In this document: positions 43,101 to 51,246 of the stretch, piece after piece
Layout of the letters: every line of letters begins with the position of its first letter
How positions within the stretch are numbered: the stretch's first letter is position 1
Assembly: GCA_037138755.1 (NCBI GenBank)
Contig: JBAXHT010000004.1
Location: forward strand, 124,001-188,000
Direction: 5' to 3'
DNA: 64,000 nt
DNA from: Armatimonadota bacterium
GTDB lineage: Bacteria > Armatimonadota > Fimbriimonadia > Fimbriimonadales > Fimbriimonadaceae
Position numbers and translations under genes: made by a program
Notes under the pieces: generated by a model
Told to the model about the DNA's origin: nothing
What the model saw: only the letters and a program-made list of their open reading frames with translations
Database searches by the model: none

Positions 43101-44768
43101 TTATCGGATGTTGAAGTACTTAGCTTCGGGGTGGTGAACCACGATTGCACTCGTCGACTGCTCCGGAGTGAGCATGAACTCTTCCGTAAGCCCTATTCCG
43201 ATGTCTTCCGGTTGCAAAAGCTCGAACAGCTTTGCTTGATCTTCAAGGTTCGGGCATGCTGGGTAGCCAAATGAATATCTTGCGCCGTGGTACTTCGCAC
43301 TGAACAAAAGCCGCATTTCATCCGGCTCCTGATCGGCGATCCCCATTTCAATCCGTACTTGGCGGTGCCAGTATTCTGCGAGCGCCTCGGCGGTTTCGAC
43401 GCCCATGCCGTGGGTGAAAAGGTAGTCCTGGTATTCACCTTTTGCAAACAGCTCGCGCTCCAGTTCGGAGATTGCCGATCCGGCGGTGACGATCTGGAAG
43501 CCAACGGTATCTGGCGTTGCTCCAATTGGCCGGAAGAAATCTGAAAGACAGAGCCGACGGCCGTCTCGTTGACGAGGAAATGTGAATCGGAGCCGCTCGG
43601 TTCGGGAATCGTCCTGATAAATGACGAGGTCGTTGCCATCGCTGTGGCAAGGGAAGTACCCCCACTTCACTTTGGGTTGCATGACGTTGCCAAGTTCGCG
43701 GCAGAGTCGGTCAAATGTCGGGCGGACATTGGCTTCGAGCCATTCGTTGAACTCGATGTTTCCCATGCCGTCCTGTCGTTTGAACTGCCACTGACCTCGG
43801 AAGAGGGCGATAGGGTTGATGTATTTGTACAGCTCGAAGATATCGAACTTTGTTGCCGCTCGGGCTCCGTAGAAGGGAAGTGAAGGACTCTCAGGTAATG
43901 GTTGGATTTCTGAGCGGGTTCCGTCGAAGGTGTAGAGAACCGGATCAAGAGTATCAACTCGGTGGGATCTAACTCGTTCAGGGAACGACTCTTCGTCGGC
44001 GACCGGCTGTGCTGCGGAACTAGAGCCTAGCTCTTCCATGAGTCGGAGCCCCTCGAAGGCATCTTGCGCGTAAAAGACTTGACCTTTGTAGATCGCCCGA
44101 AGATCCTCTTCGACATAAGACCTCGTTAAGGCTGCTCCGCCAAGAATCACCGGGAAGGCGGAAAGACCTCGGTCGTTGAGCTCGATCAAGTTGTCCTTCA
44201 TGATGATGGTGCTCTTGACCAGGAGACCACTCAGCCCGATAGCGTGGCACTTGTGCTGCTGGGCACCTTCGATGATTGCCTGAATCGGCTGCTTGATACC
44301 AATGTTGACAACCCGATATCCGTTGTTCGTGAGAATGATGTCAACTAGGTTCTTACCGATGTCGTGCACGTCACCGGCGACCGTTGCGAGGAGGATCGAG
44401 CCCTTCTCCGAGCCTTCTTCTTTCTCCATGAATTGCTCAAGATGGCGAACCGCAGCCTTCATCACCTCGGCGCTTTGGAGAACGAAGGGAAGTTGCATTT
44501 TGCCTGCGCCGAACAGCTCTCCCACTGTCTTCATGCCTGCGAGCAAGAGATCATTGATGATTTGGAGGGGTGAATAGGTCTCTCTGGCTTCATCCAAACG
44601 AGTTTCGAGTCCCTTCTTGATCCCATCGACGATGTGCTTCTGAAGTTGTTCCTCGATCGAAAGTCCATCAAACGAGTTAACAGAAGAGTCAGAAATCTTG
44701 ACGTTTTCAAACCGAGCCATGAGTTCGTGCAATGGGTCGTAAGTACACGTTTTCTCAGGTTCGCTCAC
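43101..44768 (-). CDS. MetH C-terminal half: cobalamin-binding and AdoMet reactivation modules
   Basis: A 555-residue protein with the second half of cobalamin-dependent methionine synthase. Residues about 25-120 are the helical B12 cap (YSPLQIINDLLLAGMKTVGE). Residues about 125-250 are the B12 domain: cobalt-ligand motif VAGDVHDIGKNLVDIILTNN and GLSGLLVKST. Residues about 290-555 form the AdoMet reactivation domain (WGYFPCHSDGND; HGMGVETAEALAEYWHRQ; FGYPACPNLEDQAKLF). The homocysteine and methyltetrahydrofolate domains are absent from this gene and from the flanks. They must be encoded elsewhere if MetH is split. It is divergent from the outer-membrane protein gene. Confidence 0.92.
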   Translation of the reverse strand: MSEPEKTCTYDPLHELMARFENVKISDSSVNSFDGLSIEEQLQKHIVDGIKKGLETRLDEARETYSPLQIINDLLLAGMKTVGELFGAGKMQLPFVLQSAEVMKAAVRHLEQFMEKEEGSEKGSILLATVAGDVHDIGKNLVDIILTNNGYRVVNIGIKQPIQAIIEGAQQHKCHAIGLSGLLVKSTIIMKDNLIELNDRGLSAFPVILGGAALTRSYVEEDLRAIYKGQVFYAQDAFEGLRLMEELGSSSAAQPVADEESFPERVRSHRVDTLDPVLYTFDGTRSEIQPLPESPSLPFYGARAATKFDIFELYKYINPIALFRGQWQFKRQDGMGNIEFNEWLEANVRPTFDRLCRELGNVMQPKVKWGYFPCHSDGNDLVIYQDDSRTERLRFTFPRQRDGRRLCLSDFFRPIGATPDTVGFQIVTAGSAISELERELFAKGEYQDYLFTHGMGVETAEALAEYWHRQVRIEMGIADQEPDEMRLLFSAKYHGARYSFGYPACPNLEDQAKLFELLQPEDIGIGLTEEFMLTPEQSTSAIVVHHPEAKYFNIR

Positions 44769-44785
44769 ACCTGAGAGGATACCTC

Positions 44786-44815
44786 TTGCAGGTTCCCCGC
44801 AAAATTGCGTACAAT
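44786..44815 (+). promoter_or_regulatory. Sigma70-type promoter for the outer-membrane protein gene
   Basis: TTGCAG (44786-44791), 18 bp spacer, TACAAT (44810-44815). The leader contains a small stem, GACGG at 44826-44830 with CCGTC at 44841-44845, and a GAGGGG ribosome site before the ATG at 44865. Confidence 0.6.
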
Positions 44816-44864
44816 GCGTGCATCTGACGGGGCGGTTAGACCGTCTTCTTAGGATGAGGGGACT

Positions 44865-45458
44865 ATGAAAAACCTTAACAAAGTGATCATTCTCGGAACG
44901 GCCATGATGGCTGTCTCCGCAAACGCGCAGTTTGGTGCGGCATCGAAGAAGGACTTCACCATGGAAAATGGAAAGTCGGGTGGCTACTTCACCTACAACC
45001 CGTTCACTCGGGCAACCGGTGGGGGAGCGGACTCGAGTGGATACAGCTTCTCAGTAGAAAAGCTGATCGGCTCCAAAGAAATGGCAGAGTCGATTCTTGG
45101 ATTTTCCCAAGCGCGGGTAGACGGTACTACCCTCTGGCAGCTCAGCTATCGAATGTATACCGGCGCAGACACTAGTTTGCAGCTTGGTGTGTATGGCGGT
45201 GACGGATTTGGCGGAAAGAACGATTTCAGTATCCACTATTGGAAAGACTTGCCTTCACAAGGTGAAAGAGCGATCAACCTATCGCTCTTTGGCGGAGTGT
45301 ACAGAGATTCGACCGACAACAAGTTCGATCTGAGCTTTGGAGTCAAGGCTTCGTATCCTCTACAGAACTCCGTTAGCATCGACGCCACTTTCTGGCAGTT
45401 CCGACGGGGCGGAGATAACGGTAACTTCCTAACCCTCGGCGTCGGTTACAAGTTCTAA
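44865..45458 (+). CDS. Small outer-membrane beta-barrel-like protein
   Basis: A 197-residue exported protein. A signal peptide ends near SANAQF. The mature part alternates amphipathic strands and turns (WQLSYRMYTGADTSLQLGVY; AINLSLFGGVYRDS; FDLSFGVKASYPL; FLTLGVGYKF). The final aromatic F after YK matches the C-terminal signal of outer-membrane barrels. Function unknown. It has its own promoter (44786-44815) and terminator (45480-45512), so it is a monocistronic gene, perhaps an abundant product. Confidence 0.75.
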   Translation: MKNLNKVIILGTAMMAVSANAQFGAASKKDFTMENGKSGGYFTYNPFTRATGGGADSSGYSFSVEKLIGSKEMAESILGFSQARVDGTTLWQLSYRMYTGADTSLQLGVYGGDGFGGKNDFSIHYWKDLPSQGERAINLSLFGGVYRDSTDNKFDLSFGVKASYPLQNSVSIDATFWQFRRGGDNGNFLTLGVGYKF

Positions 45459-45479
45459 GTGGACTGGTCGATTTAGCAG

Positions 45480-45512
45480 AAACGGGAGATCACTGCATGC
45501 GATCTCCCGTTT
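45480..45512 (+). terminator. Strong hairpin terminator
   Basis: AAACGGGAGATC (45480-45491) pairs with GATCTCCCGTTT (45501-45512) around a 9 nt loop. T-rich sequence follows on the plus side and an A run precedes it, so it may also stop transcription of the convergent sigma factor gene. Confidence 0.9.
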
Positions 45513-45532
45513 TCTTGTTGCAGTTCCTTTCG

Positions 45533-46087
45533 TCAGGCGAATGACGGTTCCAGATCCTTCTGGAGCATTGCCCTTGCTCGGAACAGCCAGCTCTTGATCG
45601 TTCCCTCCGGCTTATGGAGCTGGATGGCGATTTCGTTTACGTCCATGTGCTCGAAGTGCCGCATCATGATGATCTGGCGATATCGCCATGGAAGCCGCTT
45701 GATTGCCTCCATGATTTGACCTTGTAGCAAGGCACCCTCGGCTCGCTCGGTCATCTCTCCGTTGTCGCTTAGCGAGTACTCGTGGTTGTCGATTGACTCG
45801 GTTGAATTTTTTCGCTGGCGGGCAAGGTCCACGATGCAGTTCATGCAGATGCGTGTAAGCCACGGTCGAAGCGGCCGGCTAGTGTCGAAGTCCTTCAGGC
45901 TGCGGAAAGCCTTAACGAAGGTTTCTTGAACGACATCCGCGGCGTCGTCGGTGTTGTGCAGCTTTCGAAGCGCGAGTCCAATAAGCATCGGTCGGTAGGT
46001 ATCCATCAGCGATTGGAAAGCGTCGGCATTACCGTTTCGGATTTCCATCACAAGACTCGACTCCCAGGACTGCACGTAGGTGTTCAT
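45533..46087 (-). CDS. ECF-type RNA polymerase sigma factor
   Basis: A 184-residue sigma factor. Region 2 is MEIRNGNADAFQSLMDTYRP with DAADVVQETFVKAFRSLKDF; region 4 is AIKRLPWRYRQIIMMRHFEH and NEIAIQLHKPEGTIKSWLFR. The linker with SLSDNGEMTERAEG is ordinary for the family. It probably responds to an envelope or stress signal. The ATG at 46085-46087 with a GGGAGA ribosome site 8 nt upstream is preferred over an ATG at 46123, which lies only about 15 bp from the TATAAT at 46138. No anti-sigma gene is adjacent; the divergent unknown gene is the nearest candidate partner. Confidence 0.92.
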   Translation of the reverse strand: MNTYVQSWESSLVMEIRNGNADAFQSLMDTYRPMLIGLALRKLHNTDDAADVVQETFVKAFRSLKDFDTSRPLRPWLTRICMNCIVDLARQRKNSTESIDNHEYSLSDNGEMTERAEGALLQGQIMEAIKRLPWRYRQIIMMRHFEHMDVNEIAIQLHKPEGTIKSWLFRARAMLQKDLEPSFA

Positions 46088-46137
46088 TTCTATTTCTCCC
46101 AATGTTCTTTGAGGTTTCTTCATTCCTCAACACATAT

Positions 46138-46143
46138 ATTATA
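46138..46143 (-). promoter_or_regulatory. -10 box of the ECF sigma gene
   Basis: ATTATA on the plus strand reads TATAAT on the minus strand. Transcription would begin near 46131, giving a leader of about 44 nt to the ATG at 46087. Confidence 0.5.
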
Positions 46144-46246
46144 GATTATTTCAAAGAGACTTTAAGAAAATTGAATATTGCTAGGTCTAAATCTTCATTG
46201 TTCTTTAACCTAAGGAACAAAGCTAGGTTCACCCGATGATCTCTAC

Positions 46247-47056
46247 ATGGGAGAATTGCGGGGGCTTCTCTTACGAGTATTTGCGGGGATTGGGCTTTGC
46301 ACGGCAACGGGAACGGCTGTCGACAGGACGTTGTTGCAGGAGTCGTTTGTCCCGATACCTGTCGATTTGAGTGTGGACCGTCGGCTGGATGCGTATGTGC
46401 CGTTCTATCGACGAATGTTGCCGCTCGTGGATGATCGACATCCTATCAGCCCTCTGGAGCTGAGAAAAGTCGCGGATGATTGGGTACGAGCATCGCAAGG
46501 AGGTCAACTCTTGCCGCTCGAAGCAAGTTTTCATGGGGAGAATCTAGTTGAGTCTCCCAAAGCACAACTTCTCTACGCCACGGCGAAAATCGCAGATCAA
46601 CTTAACAGAGTGGCCGAAGTTGAGATCCAGAATGGCTTGTTTGACGATGGAATCAGTGACGCGCTGAGAGCCAATGTCATGATCGAGTCGATCCGGTTTG
46701 CATCGCCTTCAGCAATGCTAACAACTGCCAACGTAGCTCGACGCTCGCTAAAACTCGCCTCTACCAATATCTCTCGTGCGAAGCGGATTCCTGCTCACCT
46801 CCTGGTTCAAGTGAGAAGCGAAGGGGATTTGGAGAGCCGCTACGCTGATATGATGCGCCGTGTTGAACGCCAGAAGCTGGTCTACTCCGTTAGGTACGGA
46901 GCTGCGGACGCGGAAGAGGTGTCGAGGGAGGAATACGAGACTGTTGCATTACGGAACGAGACGAGAGCACAAAAATTCTTCGGCTTCGAAAGTGCAGTCG
47001 TCCTCAATCGTGGCGCCAAGGCTTGCCAATTTGCACCCGAATCAAAGGTCAAGTAG
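46247..47056 (+). CDS. Hypothetical protein with N-terminal hydrophobic segment
   Basis: A 269-residue protein I do not recognise. It begins MGELRGLLLRVFAGIGL, a short hydrophobic stretch that might be a signal or anchor, then FVPIPVDLSVDRRLDAYVPF. The body is mostly helical (AQLLYATAKIADQLNRVAEV; TANVARRSLKLASTNIS; YADMMRRVERQKLVYSVRY). It starts 159 bp from the divergent ECF sigma gene and its last 15 bp overlap the convergent McsB-like gene. A link to sigma-factor control is only suggested by position. Confidence 0.65.
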   Translation: MGELRGLLLRVFAGIGLCTATGTAVDRTLLQESFVPIPVDLSVDRRLDAYVPFYRRMLPLVDDRHPISPLELRKVADDWVRASQGGQLLPLEASFHGENLVESPKAQLLYATAKIADQLNRVAEVEIQNGLFDDGISDALRANVMIESIRFASPSAMLTTANVARRSLKLASTNISRAKRIPAHLLVQVRSEGDLESRYADMMRRVERQKLVYSVRYGAADAEEVSREEYETVALRNETRAQKFFGFESAVVLNRGAKACQFAPESKVK

Positions 47057-47977
47057 CTTTCGAAGGGTATCCGCTCGGCGACCGTCGGCAAACTCTTCGT
47101 CTTCGTGCATCAGTAAGTCGAGACTGTTTAGTGCTGCATCAATTCTGCGAATGTCACTGGAAAACCCTTCGGCCCCTGTTGCCGCGGCAAGCCTCAACCA
47201 ACCAAGCACCCGAAACGCGTTTGGAAGCGTTACGCGTGGACTTGCCCTGATGTATTCCAAGGCCTCCTTGGCTTTTCGATTCAGCTTGGTCGCCTCTAGT
47301 CCCAGCCTGGTTTCACGTTCTCTGTCTGCTAAGTAATCGACGGCACCCATGAATTCGCCTAAGGATGCCAACGTGGTTGAGACTTGAGCGAATGCTCCTA
47401 TGGGTCTTGAACCCTCGCCAAACAGCCCCCGTACTGTGATCTTCTTTTCGAGCAGGGCATCGAAAACTTCACCCCTTAAGGCGTCATGCCCCAGTCCGAC
47501 GAGGTGCATCATAGTCGAGAATCGGCGACCCTCGCCGCAGTTGTAGACTGAACTTGCCAAGAATCCTTGTTGGCTAGAATGTGCAACGTCCAGATGTTTT
47601 GTAAGAATTTGCAGAAACGAGTTTGCGATTTGTTCGGCTTTTGAAACGTTGTCTGCCGCACTGACAGCCTGAAGCCTGATGTGATCCTCTTCGTTCACCA
47701 TTACGCTGAGCGTTCGGTCCTTGTTGTAAATCACCGCGCGACCGGGCAGGTACCAGGGGAAATTTGGTGAGATCAGGCGCTGCGATAAGAGTCGTTCCCG
47801 CTCTTTGGCAGTGATCGATCGGTTCACAATAAGAGTTGGGTCAACCTGTTTAACCGCCGCAATCACTTTGTTCATCACTTCGATGAGCTCAAGAGAGTCT
47901 GCGGCTGTCGGAAACTTGTGGTTTGCGAGATTCCGCATGTAGCGGACCCGTGATGAAAGCGCAACGTCTGAACTCAT
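47042..47977 (-). CDS. McsB-like guanido-kinase-fold protein with altered catalytic loop
   Basis: A 311-residue relative of the protein-arginine kinase McsB, which marks proteins for ClpCP. Matching motifs are DVALSSRVRYMRNLANHKFP, LISPNFPWYLPG, VMVNEEDHIRLQAV and KKITVRGLFGEGSRPIG. The catalytic loop is changed: where McsB has SCPTNVGTGLR, this protein has SSVYNCGEGRR, replacing the active-site Cys with Ser and adding a Cys four residues later. It is also about 50 residues shorter at the C-terminus than Bacillus McsB. McsA, CtsR and ClpC genes are not nearby. Fold assignment is firm; kinase activity is doubtful. It overlaps the preceding convergent gene by 15 bp. Confidence 0.85.
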   Translation of the reverse strand: MSSDVALSSRVRYMRNLANHKFPTAADSLELIEVMNKVIAAVKQVDPTLIVNRSITAKERERLLSQRLISPNFPWYLPGRAVIYNKDRTLSVMVNEEDHIRLQAVSAADNVSKAEQIANSFLQILTKHLDVAHSSQQGFLASSVYNCGEGRRFSTMMHLVGLGHDALRGEVFDALLEKKITVRGLFGEGSRPIGAFAQVSTTLASLGEFMGAVDYLADRERETRLGLEATKLNRKAKEALEYIRASPRVTLPNAFRVLGWLRLAAATGAEGFSSDIRRIDAALNSLDLLMHEDEEFADGRRADTLRKLLDL

Positions 47978-48055
47978 TTTTCGGATTTGGGACTTTGCGC
48001 AGCGTGCTTCGCAGAGTGAATATTAGCACGATCCCTCCCTATTTCCCCCCGCCCC

Positions 48056-48085
48056 TTGACCAACAATGATGGATGGAGGTAAATT
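48056..48085 (+). promoter_or_regulatory. Promoter of the tRNA-Asn gene
   Basis: TTGACC (48056-48061), 18 bp spacer, TAAATT (48080-48085). The predicted start near 48092 is about 5 nt before the mature tRNA. Confidence 0.6.
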
Positions 48086-48096
48086 CTTCACTCCAT

Positions 48097-48172
<76 letters not shown>

Positions 48173-48184
48173 CAGTTTTAGGTT

Positions 48185-48213
48185 CAAAAAGCTCCTTTTT
48201 AGGGGCTTTTTTG
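48185..48213 (+). terminator. Terminator after tRNA-Asn
   Basis: AAAAAGCTCC pairs with GGGGCTTTTT around a T-rich loop, ending in a T run at about 48208-48213. Confidence 0.8.
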
Positions 48214-48236
48214 TTGCCCGAAAATCACTTCGGTGA

Positions 48237-48658
48237 GTACCGGGAGTCTACGACGGTGGACGCCAGTCCTGGGCCATCACCCTGTCCATCTCAACTCCGA
48301 TTGCAGATGGCGGAAGCTGCAAAGTCCGGGCGGATCAAGAGCGGGCCGTTTTGGAAAACAGCTTGGCAAACCTTGAAGCCAAACGGATCGACCTGGAAAC
48401 CATTTCTAATACCGCCCATCAAACCTTCATGGCGCGAGCCGATCAGTATCGGTCGCTGCTGACCTCCGAATCCCCAGCCATACAGGCCCTGAAAATCGCC
48501 CAGAAGCGCTACGAAGCAGGCGTCTCAAGCCGAAGCTATCTCGCGACATGATTTCAGCGGAAACAACCGTGATTCGAGCAAGAACTAACACGATTGGCTC
48601 CTTCGTCAACATCCGACGATCTCAGATAGACATCCTCGAGGCAACCGGTCGGATCTGA
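48237..48658 (+). pseudogene. Broken C-terminal remnant of a TolC-family outer-membrane efflux protein
   Basis: From 48237 an open frame reads YDGGRQSWAITLSISTPIAD, then helical NLEAKRIDLETISNTAHQTF and LKIAQKRYEAGVSSRSYLAT, ending at a stop at 48549-48551. In the -1 shifted frame, reading resumes (ETTVIRARTNTIGS; NIRRSQIDILEATGRI) to a stop at 48656-48658. Together these match the last third of a TolC/OEP protein (start of a beta strand, KRYxAGVxS repeat motif, final ATG-end). The 5' two thirds are missing and the break abuts the tRNA terminator. The shift could be a genuine frameshift or an assembly error. No other tolC is in the window. Confidence 0.75.
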
Positions 48659-48659
48659 A

Positions 48660-50045
48660 CTAAACAAGATCGCCAGCGAGTCCCCATTGATGGGCGGAGA
48701 TCGCTTTGACTTTCGCCAGTCGACCAATTCGAACGGGAGAAGCTTCGAAGTGCATCATTGTCTGCTCACGCGAGTAGCCTTGCATGAGTCGGGGATTTCT
48801 TGGAGAGGTTCCCTCAACGAGCACTTCGTACACCTCGCCAACTCGGCCCTGGTTTACAGAAACTGTTACTTCGTTCTGCAGGGAGATCAGCTCCGCTAGT
48901 CGCTTCTTCTTCACTGAATCGCTCACTTGGCCATCCCAAACCGCAGCCGGAGTGCCCGGTCGGGGCGAGTAGGCGAACATGAATGCCCAGTCAAAACGGA
49001 ATTCACGGACCGCCTCAAGGGTCGCTTGAAACTCCTCTTCGGTTTCTTCCGCAAATCCAACAATAAGGTCGGTTGTTATTCCTACACCAGGAATCATTGA
49101 TCTGATCTCACTGACAATATCGCGGAACGACTCGAGCGTGTAAAGGCGTTTCATCCGAGAGAGCTCCGAGTTTGAGCCGGCCTGAAGGGGCATGTGTACC
49201 TGCTCCATCACCTGTGGAACATCGCGAATCACTTCAATGAGATCTTTCCTGAAATCCCGGGGATACGGTGAGGTGAACCGAATACGCTCGATTCCCGGAA
49301 CTTCCGCAACCTTAACCAAGAGCTCAGAGAAGGGAACCTTGCCCTCCATCAAATTCTTTCCGTAGGAGTTAACGGTCTGACCCAAGAGGCAAACTTCTTT
49401 GGTTCCAAGGTCAGCCAGCCGCTTGACTTCGTCGAGAATTTCCTCAGTGGGTCGTGACCTTTCTCGGCCCCGCGTTGTGGGAACGATGCAAAATGTGCAG
49501 AATTTGTCGCAACCGTACTGGATCGGGACGTGCGCTTTGAGTTTTCCCTCTCGTCCGACGTGCCGCGTTGGAACCTGTGTGACTACCGTTCCTCTGCGCT
49601 CCGGAAGTTCAATTCTTGAGGCAAACCGTCCTCCTTCGAGTGCTTCCGTAACCAGCGCAGGGATCTCGGAGAGGTTGCCAGTTCCGACGACGAAGTCAAC
49701 GTGCGGGGCCCTGCGCCGAATCTCCTCAGACCTCAGCTGCGCCATGCACCCGCACACGCCGATGACGGTATCCGGGAAGCGTTCCTTGAGGAAGCGCAAT
49801 TCTCCGATGAGCGAGAACGCCTTATCTTCTGGCTTCTGCCTGACGGAGCAAGTGTTCAACAAGACGACCTGCGCCTCCCTGATCGATCCGACCGGCGAAA
49901 AGCCAATTTGCTCAAGGTACAGCGCCATCTGTTCGCTATCCTCCTCATTCATCTGGCATCCCCAGGTTTGAACAAAGTAAGTCCCCGTCTTGCGAAGAGA
50001 CGCGGGTTGCTCGAGAAGGCTTTTAGGAGTAAGAAGTGTGCTCAC
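48660..50045 (-). CDS. miaB: tRNA-2-methylthio-N6-dimethylallyladenosine synthase
   Basis: A 461-residue radical-SAM methylthiotransferase that modifies A37 of tRNAs reading UNN codons. The N-terminal cluster ligands are in QTWGCQMNEEDSE, LNTCSVRQKPEDK and GVCGCMAQLRSEE. The radical-SAM CxxxCxxC is in YGCDKFCTFCIVP, followed by TTRGRERSR. A TRAM domain ends the protein (VYEVLVEGTSPRNP; RLAKVKAISAHQWGL). Its stop is 1 bp from that of the tolC remnant on the opposite strand. Confidence 0.97.
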   Translation of the reverse strand: MSTLLTPKSLLEQPASLRKTGTYFVQTWGCQMNEEDSEQMALYLEQIGFSPVGSIREAQVVLLNTCSVRQKPEDKAFSLIGELRFLKERFPDTVIGVCGCMAQLRSEEIRRRAPHVDFVVGTGNLSEIPALVTEALEGGRFASRIELPERRGTVVTQVPTRHVGREGKLKAHVPIQYGCDKFCTFCIVPTTRGRERSRPTEEILDEVKRLADLGTKEVCLLGQTVNSYGKNLMEGKVPFSELLVKVAEVPGIERIRFTSPYPRDFRKDLIEVIRDVPQVMEQVHMPLQAGSNSELSRMKRLYTLESFRDIVSEIRSMIPGVGITTDLIVGFAEETEEEFQATLEAVREFRFDWAFMFAYSPRPGTPAAVWDGQVSDSVKKKRLAELISLQNEVTVSVNQGRVGEVYEVLVEGTSPRNPRLMQGYSREQTMMHFEASPVRIGRLAKVKAISAHQWGLAGDLV

Positions 50046-50115
50046 AAGAATGATTAGAAGGAACTTCCAGAATACCTGTCAGGTTCAAATGAGCATGGTT
50101 GACTCATCAAAACCG

Positions 50116-50121
50116 TATACT
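50116..50121 (+). promoter_or_regulatory. Possible -10 box before VKOR-DsbA gene
   Basis: TATACT ends 6 nt before the ATG at 50128, again without a properly spaced -35, in the same near-leaderless pattern. Confidence 0.35.
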
Positions 50122-50127
50122 CATACG

Positions 50128-51246
50128 ATGTCATTCTCTAAGCTCAATCGAGCGGTCATTATTTGCGCGGCCCTCGGCTTGTTTGTTGCGATGGTTCTTT
50201 CGTTCCAACACTTGTTCGGAAAAGAAGTTCCCTGTATGTCAGGCAAGGGCTGCTTGTTGGTAGCGTCGCACCCTTCCTCCTACTGGGGAAAGATTCCTGT
50301 TGCCTTTTTCGGAGCCTTCGGCTACCTTGCTATCCTGGCTCTTGCGGGAGCTAGGGCGGCAATCGGAAACGTGTTTCGGAGCCAACTGGTGCTCGTCGGC
50401 TTCTTGCTTTGCGCCTTCGGGTTTGCGACGAGTTGGTATCTGCAATACGTTTCGAAGACCGTCATTTTCGCCTTCTGCCCCTGGTGTTTCACGTCGGCGA
50501 TCATCATGACGGTTCTGTTCGGCCTGCACGCTAAGATGTATTCGATCATCGGACAAAATCAGGAAACAGCTTCTGATTCTCGGCCCGATGCAATCATCGC
50601 TTCTGTCGGACTTGCGGTAGCCCTTATCGGAAGTTTTGGACTTATTAGCACTCAGAACAAGATGTCTGCTATCAACGAAGCGGTTTCTGCCGTCCAATCA
50701 ACCCAGCTCATCGCGACTCCGGGAAACATCCTTGGAGATGATAAGGCTAAGGTTACGCTAGTTGAGTTTGCCGATCTGTGCTGTCCAGCCTGTCGAACTG
50801 GCTTCCCTAAGCTGATGGAGTTCAAACAGAAGTATGGGGACAAGATTCGAGTCGTTTATCGGCACTTCCCGCTGTTCAAAATTCCTGGGCATGAGATGAG
50901 TCCGCTGGCAACTGTCGCCGCCGAAGTTGCGGCGGACGAAGGCAAATTCTGGCAATTTGCTTCGGCATTCACTTCCAGCCCCGAAGTCGCTAAGACGCCA
51001 GATGAAGTCTTCGCCATCGCCGAGGGAGTAGGGGTCTCCAGGGCTTCTATAGAAAAGGCGGCAGCAGATTCAAATTCCCCCGCGTCTCTTCGAGTCGTGA
51101 GAGACCAGGAGTGCGCGATCGAAACCCTCAAGGTTGCAGGGACACCGACTTATTTTCTTCAGTACAACGGAAAGACCAAGAAGTTGAACGGTGAAGGACT
51201 CAGCACGGAAATGAGCAGTGAAGAAGTTCAGGCATTGTTGAAGTAA
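50128..51246 (+). CDS. VKOR-DsbA fusion disulfide-forming protein
   Basis: A 372-residue protein from the ATG at 50128. Residues 1-150 are a VKOR membrane domain: helix IICAALGLFVAMVLSFQ, loop Cys pair in VPCMSGKGCLL, and the quinone-reactive CxxC in FAFCPWCFTSAIIM. A further helix near 165-185 tethers a DsbA-like thioredoxin domain (residues about 200-372) with active site DLCCPACRTGF and HFPLFKIPGHEMSP. Fused VKOR and DsbA form a complete envelope disulfide-generating unit. It ends TAATG, sharing one base with mnmA. Confidence 0.94.
   Translation: MSFSKLNRAVIICAALGLFVAMVLSFQHLFGKEVPCMSGKGCLLVASHPSSYWGKIPVAFFGAFGYLAILALAGARAAIGNVFRSQLVLVGFLLCAFGFATSWYLQYVSKTVIFAFCPWCFTSAIIMTVLFGLHAKMYSIIGQNQETASDSRPDAIIASVGLAVALIGSFGLISTQNKMSAINEAVSAVQSTQLIATPGNILGDDKAKVTLVEFADLCCPACRTGFPKLMEFKQKYGDKIRVVYRHFPLFKIPGHEMSPLATVAAEVAADEGKFWQFASAFTSSPEVAKTPDEVFAIAEGVGVSRASIEKAAADSNSPASLRVVRDQECAIETLKVAGTPTYFLQYNGKTKKLNGEGLSTEMSSEEVQALLK

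Noticed and set aside
44816-44864. Riboswitch (for example B12) near metH and the outer-membrane gene
   Set aside because: Only a 5 bp stem is present in a 50 nt leader; the B12-box and large folded core are absent and the leader belongs to the divergent gene.
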